Source of the DNA: Rhodococcus sp. 1168 | Lineage (GTDB): Bacteria; Actinomycetota; Actinomycetes; Mycobacteriales; Mycobacteriaceae | Reading direction: 5' to 3' | NCBI RefSeq assembly: GCF_002091955.1 | Contig: NZ_MKKY01000055.1 | Span: forward strand, 186,001 to 250,000 | Length of the DNA stretch: 64,000 nucleotides | Part shown: positions 18,030 through 26,921 of the stretch, one piece after another | Position numbering within the stretch: position 1 is the stretch's first letter | Layout: every line of letters begins with the position of its first letter | The notes under the pieces: generated by a model | Seen by the model: only the letters and a program-made list of their open reading frames with translations | Databases searched by the model: none | Told to the model about the DNA's origin: nothing | Position numbers and translations under genes: made by a program

Positions 18030-18980
18030 CTAGACGATCCCGATGCGCGAAGCCGCGACGCCCGCCTGGAAACGGCTTTTGGCGTCGAGACTCGACATGG
18101 TCTTGGCGATATCGCTACGCACTGTGCGAATACTGACTTCGAGTTTGCTGGCGATGGATTCGTCGGTCATGCCCTCTGCGAGGTAACCCAGGATCATTTC
18201 GTGCCGGGCCAACGCACTTCGGGGTGTATCGGCGTATACGGCTCTCCGAAGTGGACGGGCGGAATTCCACAGCTCGGCCGACCGCAACGACAATTGCGTG
18301 ACTTTGTCTTCATGCGAATGCAGATGCACTGCGTCGGGATCGGCAAGGTCGATGGCAACGCTGCGGTCGACGATCACCGCACGGTCGACGAGTTTTTTCG
18401 ATATCCGTATTTCGCAGCCCATGTCCATCAATTCTTGTACTACCGCATTCAATGCGGGAAGGAATCCGAGCGCCGCCGTCCACAACATCTTTACCTTCAT
18501 GCCCTTGCGCCGAGCAAGTTCGGCAATGTAGGGAGCGTGCTCGAACGAATGGGGGGTGTACACCGGGGTTGCGAAGATCAGTTCCCGGCGGCCCGTCGCG
18601 ACCAGTCTCTCCACGAGCACCGCAGCTCGGTCGAGACCGCCGACGTGCCACCCCGGTGCTATCGAGGTGAAACCCTCGTGCTGCTCGATGACGTTCTGAA
18701 TCAGCTGCGGCGCAGCGACGAGTTCCGAGGAGTCACCTGTCTTGAACTGCCGGGCAACGAGAGTCGGGAGCGCCAACCGAGGTTCGATTGCTCGCACGTA
18801 GCCCGGCTCGTCGGCGGACGGGGCGACCATGCGGGAGTTCTGCAACGCACAGATGTCGTCGACGACGGCGGAATCGTCCCGTGGCGACTGCGCAACCAGG
18901 TCAGGTGGATTCCACCGCGCGCGTTGGAGCAGCGCACGGTAAACCTCCTCGGTCTGCTGGTTGAAGATTCGTATCCCCAT
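18030..18980 (-). CDS. LuxR-type regulator with TrmB/PLD-like sensor domain, likely cluster regulator
   Basis: 316-residue DNA-binding protein. The C-terminus (EMILGYLAEGMTDESIASKLEVSIRTVRSDIAKTMSSLDAKSRFQAGVAA) is a LuxR/GerE helix-turn-helix. The middle (AVLVERLVATGRRELIFATPVYTP, RKGMKVKMLW, DMGCEIRIS, DRAVIVDRSVAIDL) looks like the phospholipase D-type sensor fold seen in TrmB-like regulators. There is no receiver domain. It is upstream of and co-directional with the malonyltransferase, and a pathway-specific activator role is likely by position. Start ATG 18980. Confidence 0.78.
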   Translation of the reverse strand: MGIRIFNQQTEEVYRALLQRARWNPPDLVAQSPRDDSAVVDDICALQNSRMVAPSADEPGYVRAIEPRLALPTLVARQFKTGDSSELVAAPQLIQNVIEQHEGFTSIAPGWHVGGLDRAAVLVERLVATGRRELIFATPVYTPHSFEHAPYIAELARRKGMKVKMLWTAALGFLPALNAVVQELMDMGCEIRISKKLVDRAVIVDRSVAIDLADPDAVHLHSHEDKVTQLSLRSAELWNSARPLRRAVYADTPRSALARHEMILGYLAEGMTDESIASKLEVSIRTVRSDIAKTMSSLDAKSRFQAGVAASRIGIV

Positions 18981-19399
18981 CTACCATTCCTAGTGTTAAC
19001 AACATCTCGTGTACAACACACAGCGCGTCGAATATCGAGGTGCACATGTGGACGGAGAAACGATCTCGACACCGAACTCGTTCGATCCGCGTTGCCGCGC
19101 ATTCACCAACTGCCGAGTCCCCGACCGGACCGTATGGATCGTAACCCTTCTTTACGAAGAGGAAGTAAACTACACATGGCCCGCAGTTCACGATCGATTA
19201 ACCGAGCAATTTCGCAGAACTATCGAGCGCGGATTTCGCGTAGCCCGCCCGACAAAGCGCACGAAAAGCAGATAGCGTTGAACTTGCTTTGCCGAAACTC
19301 GTTGACGATTCAACTCCGGAGGAGATCAATTATTCGATTACGTCGTTTAGTGCACAATGGCAATGAGAACGATGAACATCGAAGAAAGGCAGCAGTTCT
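18981..19399. other. Intergenic region, likely promoters only
   Basis: 419 bp between the divergent regulator and DUF3995 genes, visibly more AT-rich than the surroundings from about 19140 to 19370. An 88-codon open frame on the + strand (19009-19275) has no ribosome site and no recognisable protein. The region probably carries the promoter of the LuxR-type gene. I see no clear operator. Confidence 0.45.
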
Positions 19400-19864
19400 G
19401 TGACGAGCAAGACGACCCGATACTTCGCCGCCGCATGCATCATCGGCGTGGTTCACGCCGCATTCTCCGGCTACTGGGCTGCGGGCGGGCGGTGGATGCT
19501 CGGAACCGTGGGTTCCTGGGCTACCGAGTGGGTGGACACCGACCCGGGCACCGCACGTTCCGTCCTGGCCGGGTTGACGGTCTTCAAACTGGCGGCCGCC
19601 GTTCTTCCCCTGCTCGCTCTGCTCGGTATGGTCCCGCTTCGCCCCCTGATCTTCGCCATCTCGTGGGCAGGCTCGGTCCTGCTCATCGTGTGGGGCGGAC
19701 TCTCGTTCGTAGGCGCAGTGATCGGCCTGATCGCCTCCGACGACAACCGCGAGGTCAAGATCGGGCATCTCTTCTTCGACGGTGCGTTCTTCCTGTGGGG
19801 CGCGGCACTGCTGGCCGGCCTCGTGTCCAAGCGCAGAGCCGACCAGCGCGTCGCGGTCCACTGA
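19400..19864 (+). CDS. DUF3995-family membrane protein
   Basis: 154-residue protein with four hydrophobic segments: YFAAACIIGVVHAAFSGYWA, VFKLAAAVLPLLALLGMV, LIFAISWAGSVLLIVWGG and the last near LFFDGAFFLWGAALLAGLV. Pattern and length match DUF3995 integral membrane proteins of unknown function. It is transcribed against the cluster operon, inside the cluster borders, and converges on the SRPBCC gene with a 13-bp gap. GTG 19400 gives a compact N-terminus before the first helix. A role in self-protection or transport is possible but unsupported. Confidence 0.65.
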   Translation: MTSKTTRYFAAACIIGVVHAAFSGYWAAGGRWMLGTVGSWATEWVDTDPGTARSVLAGLTVFKLAAAVLPLLALLGMVPLRPLIFAISWAGSVLLIVWGGLSFVGAVIGLIASDDNREVKIGHLFFDGAFFLWGAALLAGLVSKRRADQRVAVH

Positions 19865-19877
19865 CCTCGTCGAGTAC

Positions 19878-20459
19878 TCAACCGCCGACCGTTGCAGATT
19901 CCTCCGCGACCGACGCGATTGCGGCCAGGAGGTCGCGGCGAATCAGTGCGCTGCCCGGCTTGATCATCGCCCAGTAGGCGGCGAAGCGCAGTGAGGTCCG
20001 CGCATCGGTGGTCGCGACTCGGGTCCGCGTGGTCAGCAGCGTCCCGTCCGAACCCTCCTCGACGGTGAAGTTCATGGCCACCTTGGTCCATCCAGGAGCA
20101 TCGAACTCCTCGAACACTGCGCGGTCCGATCGAGAGATCCCCGGACGCCTGCTGGACGAGAAGTCGTAGCGGGCGATGTCCGCCAGCAGCAGCTCGACGC
20201 CTTCGATGCGGTCGATCTCGCGCGGTGCGAATGCCTGTAGTGCCGGCTGGTTCGACTCCGCCGCAACGCTGTCGGACCAGGACGGGTCGACCCACGCTTT
20301 CGGGCCCATTCGGATGCGGAGCAGTGCCATCGAGACCGACAGCGCGGATACCGGCGTCGAATGCAACGCACCCCACACAGCAGTCGTCGAGGCGGACACC
20401 GTGCGGTGATGCGTCTCCTGTTGCGTATATCGCGGCATGACGTCGTCGAACAGACTCAT
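19878..20459 (-). CDS. SRPBCC-fold protein coupled to glutamate mutase
   Basis: 193 residues, START/SRPBCC-like: VSASTTAVWGALHSTPV near the N-terminus, the strand KVAMNFTVEEGSDGTLLTTRTRVATTD, and the closing helix YWAMIKPGSALIRRDLLAAIA. The ATG overlaps the stop of the glutamate mutase epsilon gene (ATGA), so it is translated with the biosynthetic operon and is its last gene. SRPBCC proteins in polyketide clusters are often cyclases or aromatases, and also ligand-binding proteins. The coupling makes a pathway role likely, but whether it acts on the acyl chain or the peptide cannot be read from the sequence. Confidence 0.7.
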   Translation of the reverse strand: MSLFDDVMPRYTQQETHHRTVSASTTAVWGALHSTPVSALSVSMALLRIRMGPKAWVDPSWSDSVAAESNQPALQAFAPREIDRIEGVELLLADIARYDFSSSRRPGISRSDRAVFEEFDAPGWTKVAMNFTVEEGSDGTLLTTRTRVATTDARTSLRFAAYWAMIKPGSALIRRDLLAAIASVAEESATVGG

Positions 20460-21700
20460 GTCAACTCCTCTTCTCGTGTGTACGGCAGGTGCGGAACGTC
20501 GAACTTGTTCTGTACGTGATGCAGGTTGTGCAGTAGCGCGGTCGATGACATCGCGTGCGCCCGTGTATCACGCAACGGCAACGGCATGGAACCGATCGAG
20601 GACCACTGCAGTCGCCCGGTTCCGTCGATCACCGCGCGTGACCGTCCCCGGTTGTCCGGATGCAAGCAGTAGGGGACGTCGAGAATGCCTCGGTCGAGTG
20701 CGCGCACGAGGGCGGTATCGATGTCGCGGTGGCAGTCGAGGGCGCCCTCTATCAGTGCGACTGCTTCCTCTTCTATCCCGCTGTCGCACAATGGAATATC
20801 AGCGGGTACGGCGGCGTCGGCTGCGTATTCCAGGGCAGTGACGTTCTGTTCTATCGTAGGTATCCGTTGCGACTCGGCCACGGTCTTCACGATCAACCGG
20901 TCTGCCGATCCGGCGACCGCCAACCGTGCGGCGGCACCGAGCAGATCGGTGGCCCCACCCACCGTGGTCGGGTACACGCCCATGTATGCGTAGACGACGA
21001 TGTGCCACTGCGTCGTCGGCAGGTAGCGAGCAGCGAGGCGGCCGAGGACCTCGAGCGCTTCCCGGTCCTGCACCTCGTCGGTCTGCTGCGCGTAGCTGAG
21101 CGACATACTCGTGAGGCCGTGTTCGGCGAAGAACAGTCCCTCGAGAATCGATACCGCCACGAGAAGACTCGGCGGGCACAATTGACCCATGAGGCACCCG
21201 CCGAAACTCTCCAGATGTGGAATGCGAGTGGGGGTTCGGGCCGAGGCGAGCGTTTCGCACGTGCGCGCCCAGTCGGTGACGGCGTCGGCTACGGGTGTGC
21301 GCCCGTAGGGAAGGCAGTACGAGATCGGACCGCCCTCGGTGGCGCTGAGTCCGACCTGTACCACCCGATCGACGATCGGGTGGGCGAGGGCGGAGCCGTG
21401 TCGGACCTGAACGGGGAAGCCTGCTGCCACACTGTCGGCGATCACCCAGCCGGTGACCGAAGGATCATGCGTCAGAACGGGATAGCCGTTGAGGTCGGCA
21501 CCGGATCGCACTGCCCGAGCTGCGGTCTCCAGATCTCCCACACGGGTGAAGCTGTCCAGGGTGATGGTGCCGACTGTGTCCGCACGGGCATCGGCGGTGG
21601 CAGCCAGACCCGATCTCATCGTGTCGGGAACGGAGAAACCCATCCGCGGTTGCACCACGAGGCCGCGCGAGTTCCGAACGTACGAACCGAAGTCGTCCAT
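20456..21700 (-). CDS. Glutamate mutase epsilon (catalytic) subunit
   Basis: 414 residues of the B12-dependent glutamate mutase large subunit. With the sigma subunit it isomerises L-glutamate to (2S,3S)-3-methylaspartate. Visible family segments: GFSVPDTMRSGLAATADARADTVGTITLDSFTRVGD, GYPVLTHDP, GFPVQVRHGS, PISYCLPYGR, HLESFGGCLMGQLCPPSLLVA, MSLSYAQQTD and KTVAESQRIPT. It is shorter than the clostridial enzyme (about 480), mainly at the C-terminus. Its start ATG shares one base with the stop of the sigma gene (TGATG). Homologous mutases supply methyl-Asp in the skyllamycin and friulimicin type clusters, and the last NRPS module here has an Asp-type pocket. Confidence 0.88.
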   Translation of the reverse strand: MDDFGSYVRNSRGLVVQPRMGFSVPDTMRSGLAATADARADTVGTITLDSFTRVGDLETAARAVRSGADLNGYPVLTHDPSVTGWVIADSVAAGFPVQVRHGSALAHPIVDRVVQVGLSATEGGPISYCLPYGRTPVADAVTDWARTCETLASARTPTRIPHLESFGGCLMGQLCPPSLLVAVSILEGLFFAEHGLTSMSLSYAQQTDEVQDREALEVLGRLAARYLPTTQWHIVVYAYMGVYPTTVGGATDLLGAAARLAVAGSADRLIVKTVAESQRIPTIEQNVTALEYAADAAVPADIPLCDSGIEEEAVALIEGALDCHRDIDTALVRALDRGILDVPYCLHPDNRGRSRAVIDGTGRLQWSSIGSMPLPLRDTRAHAMSSTALLHNLHHVQNKFDVPHLPYTREEELT

Positions 21701-22155
21701 CAGGCCCGCACCAGACTGCGTGTGGCGGAGTCGAGGAAGCGCGTGAGGCCGTCGAGGTCGGACCCACCGAGGAAGACGGTGTCGAACCCCGTATCGAGCA
21801 GTCGTGCGGACAGTTCGTGACCACTCTCGCCTACCGTCGTCAACTTGCCTCCGATGACGGCGGGGATGCTGCCGACCTCCCGACGTACCCGTTCTATCAG
21901 GCGCGCACCGTCGATGACCCCGTGACCGTTGACCGTACTGACCACCAGCGCATCGGCTTCGGTGCGCAGACAGGCTTCGATCACCACGTCGTCGGGCACA
22001 CACGGTCCCAGATTCGTCACGGTGTGCCCGTATTCCTCCAACAGCAGCGCAAGGAACACGAGGTTCCAGGTGTGTGCATCGGAGGACACGGTCGTCAGCA
22101 CGATGCGCCGTCCGGTACCCGGTGTCGACGGCAGTACCGCGTTATCCGCAGCCAC
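21700..22155 (-). CDS. Glutamate mutase sigma (cobalamin-binding) subunit
   Basis: B12-binding Rossmann domain, 151 residues from GTG 22155. The lower-ligand motif DxHxxG appears as SDAHTWN: the His that ligates cobalt is present, but Asn replaces the final Gly. VVSTVNGHG (dimethylbenzimidazole-pocket region) and VFLGGSDLD follow in the usual order. The start is uncertain: ATG 22203 gives 16 more residues but overlaps the upstream gene by 62 bp and lies in Pro/Thr-rich sequence, while GTG 22155 overlaps by 14. It is paired with the epsilon gene, as in other glutamate mutases. Confidence 0.82.
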   Translation of the reverse strand: MAADNAVLPSTPGTGRRIVLTTVSSDAHTWNLVFLALLLEEYGHTVTNLGPCVPDDVVIEACLRTEADALVVSTVNGHGVIDGARLIERVRREVGSIPAVIGGKLTTVGESGHELSARLLDTGFDTVFLGGSDLDGLTRFLDSATRSLVRA

Positions 22156-22867
22156 CGGCGGAGTCCGTATCGTAGGCCGCGGCGGTGAGGAGTCGCTCGA
22201 CATGTTCGTCGACCGAGGGGGGCTCCTCGTTCGACACCTCGACACCTGCCACGGACAGATCGGTGAGGAACCACTCCAACCGGTCGATTCCCCAGAATCG
22301 CTTGCGCCGGTTCACGAAGTACGGGACGCCGAAGATGTCCCCGTGATAGGCCTGGTACAGAGCATCTGCGCCGGCATCCCGGATGGACTGATCATCCACG
22401 GCGGAGCGTACGGCTGCCGGGTCGAGTCCCGCCGTTTCGGCGGCGTGGGCGACGACCGTCGGATCGCTGATGTCCTCGCCGCGCTCCCACCGAGCGGCGA
22501 CGACGGCGTCGTAGAACTCCCACTGCAGGCCGGCTCGCTCGGCCAGCAACCAGGCGAGATGCGACGGCTCCCACCAGGGAGACATATCGACAGGCCAGGT
22601 CATGGAGAGGCCGTAACGCTCGGCCAGACGCTTGGTGTCCTGCAGAATGTACAGGTGCTTGGCCTTGCTCATCGGGGCGTAGATGATCTCGCCTCCGCGT
22701 GCGGCCAATCGAGCGGCAGTGTTCGCATCCGGTTCCCAGAACGGTTTGAACTCGAACGTCTCTCGCGCGGTGGGAACCCGACGGTGGAGTTCGTGCATGG
22801 CGATCCAACTGAACGGACTGCGGAACGAGAACCAGACCTGCGGCGGCTTCGGAGTTCGCGCCATCAT
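22142..22867 (-). CDS. DsbA-fold 2-hydroxychromene-2-carboxylate isomerase-like protein
   Basis: 241 residues with the thioredoxin/DsbA-like fold of HCCA isomerases: WFSFRSPFSWIAMHEL in place of the CxxC helix (Ser instead of Cys), FEFKPFWEPD, DISDPTVVAHAAETAGLD and GVPYFVNRRKRFWGIDRLEW (cis-Pro region). Known members isomerise cis/trans bonds using glutathione. Clusters for cinnamoyl or polyene caps often carry an isomerase, so it may set a cis double bond in the acyl chain; that is inference. The ATG overlaps the stop of the thioesterase gene. Confidence 0.72.
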   Translation of the reverse strand: MMARTPKPPQVWFSFRSPFSWIAMHELHRRVPTARETFEFKPFWEPDANTAARLAARGGEIIYAPMSKAKHLYILQDTKRLAERYGLSMTWPVDMSPWWEPSHLAWLLAERAGLQWEFYDAVVAARWERGEDISDPTVVAHAAETAGLDPAAVRSAVDDQSIRDAGADALYQAYHGDIFGVPYFVNRRKRFWGIDRLEWFLTDLSVAGVEVSNEEPPSVDEHVERLLTAAAYDTDSAGGCG

Positions 22868-23781
22868 CTACCTCCCAGCAGCTTGCCGCGAGTCTCGTCG
22901 TCGATGATCGCAAGCGTGCCCGCCTCGGTCCCGCGGCTGACCGCGTAGCCGTGCACGACGGAGGCAGTGGCCGTGTGGAACAGCGTGCCACCGCGTTCGA
23001 CGTACATGTCGATCTTCGCCGGGTACATCACGTCCTTGATGACCTCGTCGACGCGCATGACGGTGTGGAGTGTCTCACCCATCAGAGCATCTTCGAGAAG
23101 GGTTATACGCGAACGTGATACCACCGGAATCCACCCACGCTCGGCAAGGACCTCCTCGATGGCCAGACCACGATCGTGCAGGAACCGGTCGACCACTTCC
23201 TCGACTGCGCGTACGTAGCCGGAGTGTTGGAGCCGTAGCGAGTAGTGGCAGTAGAAGTACGGGATGCGCCACGACCAAAGAAAGGCCCCTGGATTCTCGG
23301 AGGTCAACTGCGACAGAGTCTGTGGTCCGGTCGTGTCGAGCGGGGTGATCTCCGAAACGGCATCGACGATCGAATCGGGAATCGTGGACACCGGTGCGGT
23401 GTCCACTTCGTGCATCAACTGGACCCGCGTCTTCCCGTTGAGCACGGTGATCGGGCCGTCACCTCGATCGACGGTCATGCGCACCACGAACGACCAGCCG
23501 AGTTTGCTCTCGTCACGGGTGACCCGGACCGTCACTTCGTCGTCCAGGTCGATGGTGTTGGGCAGCCGGATCGACGAGTCCACGAATTCGACGCCCAGTC
23601 CGAAGTCGCGATAGAGCCGGGTCGGGCCGAGGTCGCGATCTCGCAGGTACTGCAGCACGCCCTCTTCCATCAGGTAGGTGAAGTGCTTGAAGCCGATCCA
23701 CGTTCGGATGTTGGCACCCTCGAAACGCGGCCTGCCCATGTATGTCGTCATGTCGGTGTCGGAATGTACGTCGGTCGTCAT
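22864..23781 (-). CDS. Double-hotdog acyl thioesterase-like protein
   Basis: 305 residues. Two hotdog halves are suggested: IRTWIGFKHFTYLMEEGVLQYL, where the helix follows the first strands as in 4HBT and FatA/FatB thioesterases, then a second half with VDEVIKDVMYPAKIDMYVERGGTLFHTATASVVHG. ATG 23781 has AAGGACG upstream and was preferred to earlier in-frame starts, which run into low-complexity sequence. It could release or proofread chains on the type II ACP, or act as an extra dehydratase. Catalytic residues cannot be fixed by eye, so the exact reaction is open. Confidence 0.6.
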   Translation of the reverse strand: MTTDVHSDTDMTTYMGRPRFEGANIRTWIGFKHFTYLMEEGVLQYLRDRDLGPTRLYRDFGLGVEFVDSSIRLPNTIDLDDEVTVRVTRDESKLGWSFVVRMTVDRGDGPITVLNGKTRVQLMHEVDTAPVSTIPDSIVDAVSEITPLDTTGPQTLSQLTSENPGAFLWSWRIPYFYCHYSLRLQHSGYVRAVEEVVDRFLHDRGLAIEEVLAERGWIPVVSRSRITLLEDALMGETLHTVMRVDEVIKDVMYPAKIDMYVERGGTLFHTATASVVHGYAVSRGTEAGTLAIIDDETRGKLLGGR

Positions 23782-23812
23782 GAGCACGTCCTTTTCTGTG
23801 GTGTCGGTGCGG

Positions 23813-24664
23813 TCAGCTCGCGCGGGCCAACCACAATTCGGTTCTGCCGTCGTCGGGGTCCTCGCACACCATCGATGCTGTGGCGACCGAGTGACGACGC
23901 ATCCAATTGGCCGCGACCGCCACCTGCAGGACGCCGAGCGTCCCGTACGTGTTGCCGATCGTGGCGGCGAGATCAATGTCACCGGCACCGAACTCGAGGT
24001 GTGCGGGTGTGTCCGTCGGTCGGTCGAGCTCGATGGTCACCGCGCCCTGGTCCGCACGATCGACCAACCGCAGGACCACGCACGCCGACGCGGCGACCAG
24101 GGGAGCACCGGCGACGGCCACGGCGACGTCGTCGGCAGGTTCCACTCCGATCACGACGACGCGGGAAGCCCGGTGGTTGCGCAGCATTGCTACCGCGACG
24201 CGTACGGCGCTGTGCCCACCGGTGATTCCGGAACTGATGAGCAGATTCGGTCCCTGCAGGCCGAACCTGATGGCCAAACTCGAGGCCACCGCGTTGGGGG
24301 AGGCATTGGGTACCTGCATGGAACTGACGTCCGACAACTTGCCGGACCGGACCAGTTCGTCCATGTGCGCGACGGTTTCGACGTTGTTCAGGTTGGAACT
24401 GACGATGACGGCGGTGTCGGCGGCGTCATCGGATGGCGGCGGCGCCGGCGTCCCGATCTCGAGTCCGAGCGCGCGATGTGTTGCGCACGCGGCCAGTCGG
24501 GTCGCGGTCTCTTTGTACAGCAACCGTTTCCGTCCGATGATCACCCGAGCGGATTCGGCGTCGATACCGGTGTACTCGTCGCAGGCTGCCGCGAGGTGCT
24601 CGTCGGCGTCGTAGTTCACGCCCGGCAGTTGCACGGCGAGACCGTCGATCACCACGGCGCTCAC
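23813..24664 (-). CDS. Shortened ketosynthase-like protein without catalytic residues
   Basis: 283 residues of thiolase fold. The nucleophile turn reads LLISSGITGGHSA, so no Cys; the second active-site His is replaced in TIGNTYGTLG (Asn where KS has His), and the HGTGT motif is absent. The middle of a normal KS (about 400) is missing. The GTG start overlaps the stop of the KS just upstream, which suggests fixed stoichiometry. I infer a non-catalytic partner of that KS, a second chain-length-factor-like subunit. Decay is less likely because the frame is clean and the coupling kept. Confidence 0.7.
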   Translation of the reverse strand: MSAVVIDGLAVQLPGVNYDADEHLAAACDEYTGIDAESARVIIGRKRLLYKETATRLAACATHRALGLEIGTPAPPPSDDAADTAVIVSSNLNNVETVAHMDELVRSGKLSDVSSMQVPNASPNAVASSLAIRFGLQGPNLLISSGITGGHSAVRVAVAMLRNHRASRVVVIGVEPADDVAVAVAGAPLVAASACVVLRLVDRADQGAVTIELDRPTDTPAHLEFGAGDIDLAATIGNTYGTLGVLQVAVAANWMRRHSVATASMVCEDPDDGRTELWLARAS

Positions 24665-25791
24665 GAGAGGACCTCCAGCAGGGTCACGGCGTTGACTCCG
24701 CCGAAGCCGAACGCATCGACCTGGACGACGGTTCCGCGGGTCGGACGCGGATCGCCGACGACGAGGTCCAGATCGGCAGCCTCGTCGATCGGGTCCGTCA
24801 GGCCGACGATTGCGGGAATGCGGTGCTCCTGCAGCGCCTGGATCCCGACCGCGATGCTCATCAGTGGTGACGGTCCGGTGGTGTGCCCGAGAGCTCCCTT
24901 GAGGGCTGTCACGACGGGTTCGTGGCCGGTGAAGACGTCGACCAGCACGGCCGCCTCGGTCGGGTCGTTGAGTGCAGTTCCCGTTCCGTGCGCGATCACC
25001 AGGTCGACGTCGCCTGGCGCGATCCCGGCTCGACGATGCGCGCCACGCATCGTTCGGGCGATCCCGCTGGGGTCGGGAGCAGTCTCGTGTGCTGCGTCGC
25101 AGGCCATCTCGGTACCGAGTACCCGCGCTGCCGCGGATCCGGCCGATACGTGCTCACCGGCGAGGAGTACCACTGCGGCCGCGCCTTCGCCGAGCAGCAC
25201 ACCTTTGCGCAGACGGTCGAAGGGTCGGACGCCGTCGGAGGGTTGCTCGTGCACCCGACCGATCGACGCGATCATCGACTCGCTCGTGCCGTCGCACGCT
25301 GCGACGATCACCGCGTCGGCCAAGCCCGAGGCCAGATAGTCTTCCCCGATCGCCAAGGCATGACCTCCTGCCGAACAGGCGTTGGTGACGGTGATGATTT
25401 CGACGGCGTCGGGCACCACGGACCGCACCGCTCTGGTGAAGTGCAGATCGGCGAGGTCGAAGCCGAGTGGACGTACAGGCGTGGCCAACGCTCGTTCGAC
25501 GCCGCGTAACTCGCGCATGCTGGTGCCGACGACGACCGCGACACGGCCGGCAGACAGATCGAGCCCGGCATCCGCGACTGCGTCGACGATGACGTCGACC
25601 AACCATGCCGCCGGCCGAAGATCTCCTTCGGACCCGTCGCCGATCTGGTAGCCGAGATGGACGTTGACCTGGTCCCGGTCGTAGAACGCGAGCGGGCGTA
25701 GGGCGGACTTTCCTGCGATCAGCGCGTCGAAGGTCTCCTCGCGGTCACCGAGGGGACTGATGACCGCGCTCCCGGCGATGACGTCAACCAT
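24661..25791 (-). CDS. Beta-ketoacyl synthase (KS), type II, active
   Basis: 376 residues. The catalytic triad is complete: Cys in VTNACSAGGHALAIG, His in IAHGTGTALND, His in LKGALGHTTGPSP. It also has GEGAAAVVLL and VDAFGFGGVNA. It condenses malonyl-ACP with the growing acyl chain. It is flanked by a KS homologue without Cys on each side. ATG 25791 overlaps the previous stop by 8 bp; GTG 25803 is the alternative. It is shorter than FabF, as in KS enzymes of aryl polyene and cinnamoyl systems. Confidence 0.85.
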   Translation of the reverse strand: MVDVIAGSAVISPLGDREETFDALIAGKSALRPLAFYDRDQVNVHLGYQIGDGSEGDLRPAAWLVDVIVDAVADAGLDLSAGRVAVVVGTSMRELRGVERALATPVRPLGFDLADLHFTRAVRSVVPDAVEIITVTNACSAGGHALAIGEDYLASGLADAVIVAACDGTSESMIASIGRVHEQPSDGVRPFDRLRKGVLLGEGAAAVVLLAGEHVSAGSAAARVLGTEMACDAAHETAPDPSGIARTMRGAHRRAGIAPGDVDLVIAHGTGTALNDPTEAAVLVDVFTGHEPVVTALKGALGHTTGPSPLMSIAVGIQALQEHRIPAIVGLTDPIDEAADLDLVVGDPRPTRGTVVQVDAFGFGGVNAVTLLEVLS

Positions 25792-26914
25792 GATGGAAAC
25801 CACGCACGACAGCTGCTGCGACGGCCCCGTCGGGCGAGACTGCGGTCAGCACGGCAGCCCGGCCGTGCAACTGCGGGTCTCGTCGGTGACGGGCGAGGAT
25901 CGCCGACAATGCCAGTGCTCCCGTCGCGGCGTGTGTCTCGCCGTTGAGAAGTTTGATCTGCAGGCGCTCCACGCCGGGCAGTGCTGTCTCGACGCCCTCG
26001 GTTTCGACGTGGTCGTACGCAGCCACCCCGGTCTCACCGGTTGCCACGATCCACACGTCCGAGCGGTCGATCCCGGCGCGTAACAGGGCGCGGTCGATCA
26101 CCGCGGCGAGTCCCGCCGGCCGGATCCGGATGTCGGGTCCGTAATGACCTACTTCGGTGGCGAGCAGCTCGGCGATCGGGCCCGATGCGCGGGTCGCGGT
26201 CTCGCTGTCCTCGTGTGCCAGCAGGAACGTCGCTGCACCCTCACCGGCCACCAGCGGATTGTCACGATCGAGACCGAATGCGGCCCATGCACGTTGGGGA
26301 CTGAACTCTTCCACCGCGCCGGCAACCATCACGTCGCTGTAGCCACGAGAAATGGAATTCTTGGCGTAGCGAAGAGCCTGGATGGAGGCCAGTTGGCCGC
26401 CGGCGACCGTGGCGTTGACGCCCGTGAGCCCGTGCCAGATCGCAGCCTGTCCGGCCGCGCAGTTCATCACGGCATTGGGAAACGTCGCCGGATTCACCAG
26501 ATACGGCTTGGGCTGTGTCAACGTGTCGCGGGAGTAGTCGCTGGTGGACTTCTCACTGCCTGTGGTCGTTCCGAGGACCAGGCCCACGCGGTCGACCTCG
26601 GTCCCGGCCGATGCCCGGAGCGTCTCGCCGCTGGCGATGATGCCGAAACACGTGGGTCGATCGAAGAAGCGAATGCCCTTGCGGTCCACATGCTCCTTCA
26701 TCTTGAAGTCGACGATCGCGAATCCGCGGTCGGTCGGTAGCTCGTCGCCGAACATCGTCGAGACGTCGGCTTCCGCGGGAGAAGCATCGGCGATCGAGCC
26801 GGCGAATGCTTCGGTTCCGATGCCGAGTGGGGAAACCACCCCCGATCCGTAGATACCGGTTTTCGTCGATGCCGTCGTACTCGAGGGGGTTCGGCTGTGT
26901 ACGTCGATGGACAT
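25784..26914 (-). CDS. Chain-length-factor-like KS homologue (no active-site Cys)
   Basis: 376 residues of KS fold with all catalytic positions changed: GVNATVAGGQLAS has Thr where KS has Cys, the HGTGT region reads IVATGETGVAAYD, and the GH motif reads LNGETHAATGAL. The end (DGAVAAAVVRGFHHG) is KS-like. It directly follows the active KS gene on the same strand (7 bp), the typical KS-CLF arrangement. I infer that the two form the chain-elongating heterodimer that sets acyl length. Confidence 0.8.
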   Translation of the reverse strand: MSIDVHSRTPSSTTASTKTGIYGSGVVSPLGIGTEAFAGSIADASPAEADVSTMFGDELPTDRGFAIVDFKMKEHVDRKGIRFFDRPTCFGIIASGETLRASAGTEVDRVGLVLGTTTGSEKSTSDYSRDTLTQPKPYLVNPATFPNAVMNCAAGQAAIWHGLTGVNATVAGGQLASIQALRYAKNSISRGYSDVMVAGAVEEFSPQRAWAAFGLDRDNPLVAGEGAATFLLAHEDSETATRASGPIAELLATEVGHYGPDIRIRPAGLAAVIDRALLRAGIDRSDVWIVATGETGVAAYDHVETEGVETALPGVERLQIKLLNGETHAATGALALSAILARHRRDPQLHGRAAVLTAVSPDGAVAAAVVRGFHHG

Positions 26915-26921
26915 GTGCGGT

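Noticed and set aside
18201..19403. A 400-codon + strand frame across the LuxR-type gene and the intergenic region
   Set aside because: Most of it is antisense to the regulator; the remainder has no ribosome site or protein-like sequence.
22864..23988. Starting the thioesterase gene at the far upstream end of its open frame
   Set aside because: The extra residues are Arg/Ser/Pro-rich and antisense-like; ATG 23781 has a good ribosome site and begins family-like sequence.
23813..24664. Annotating the short KS homologue as a plain pseudogene
   Set aside because: The frame is clean, coupled by overlap to the active KS, and the losses (Cys, both His) are those of a non-catalytic partner.
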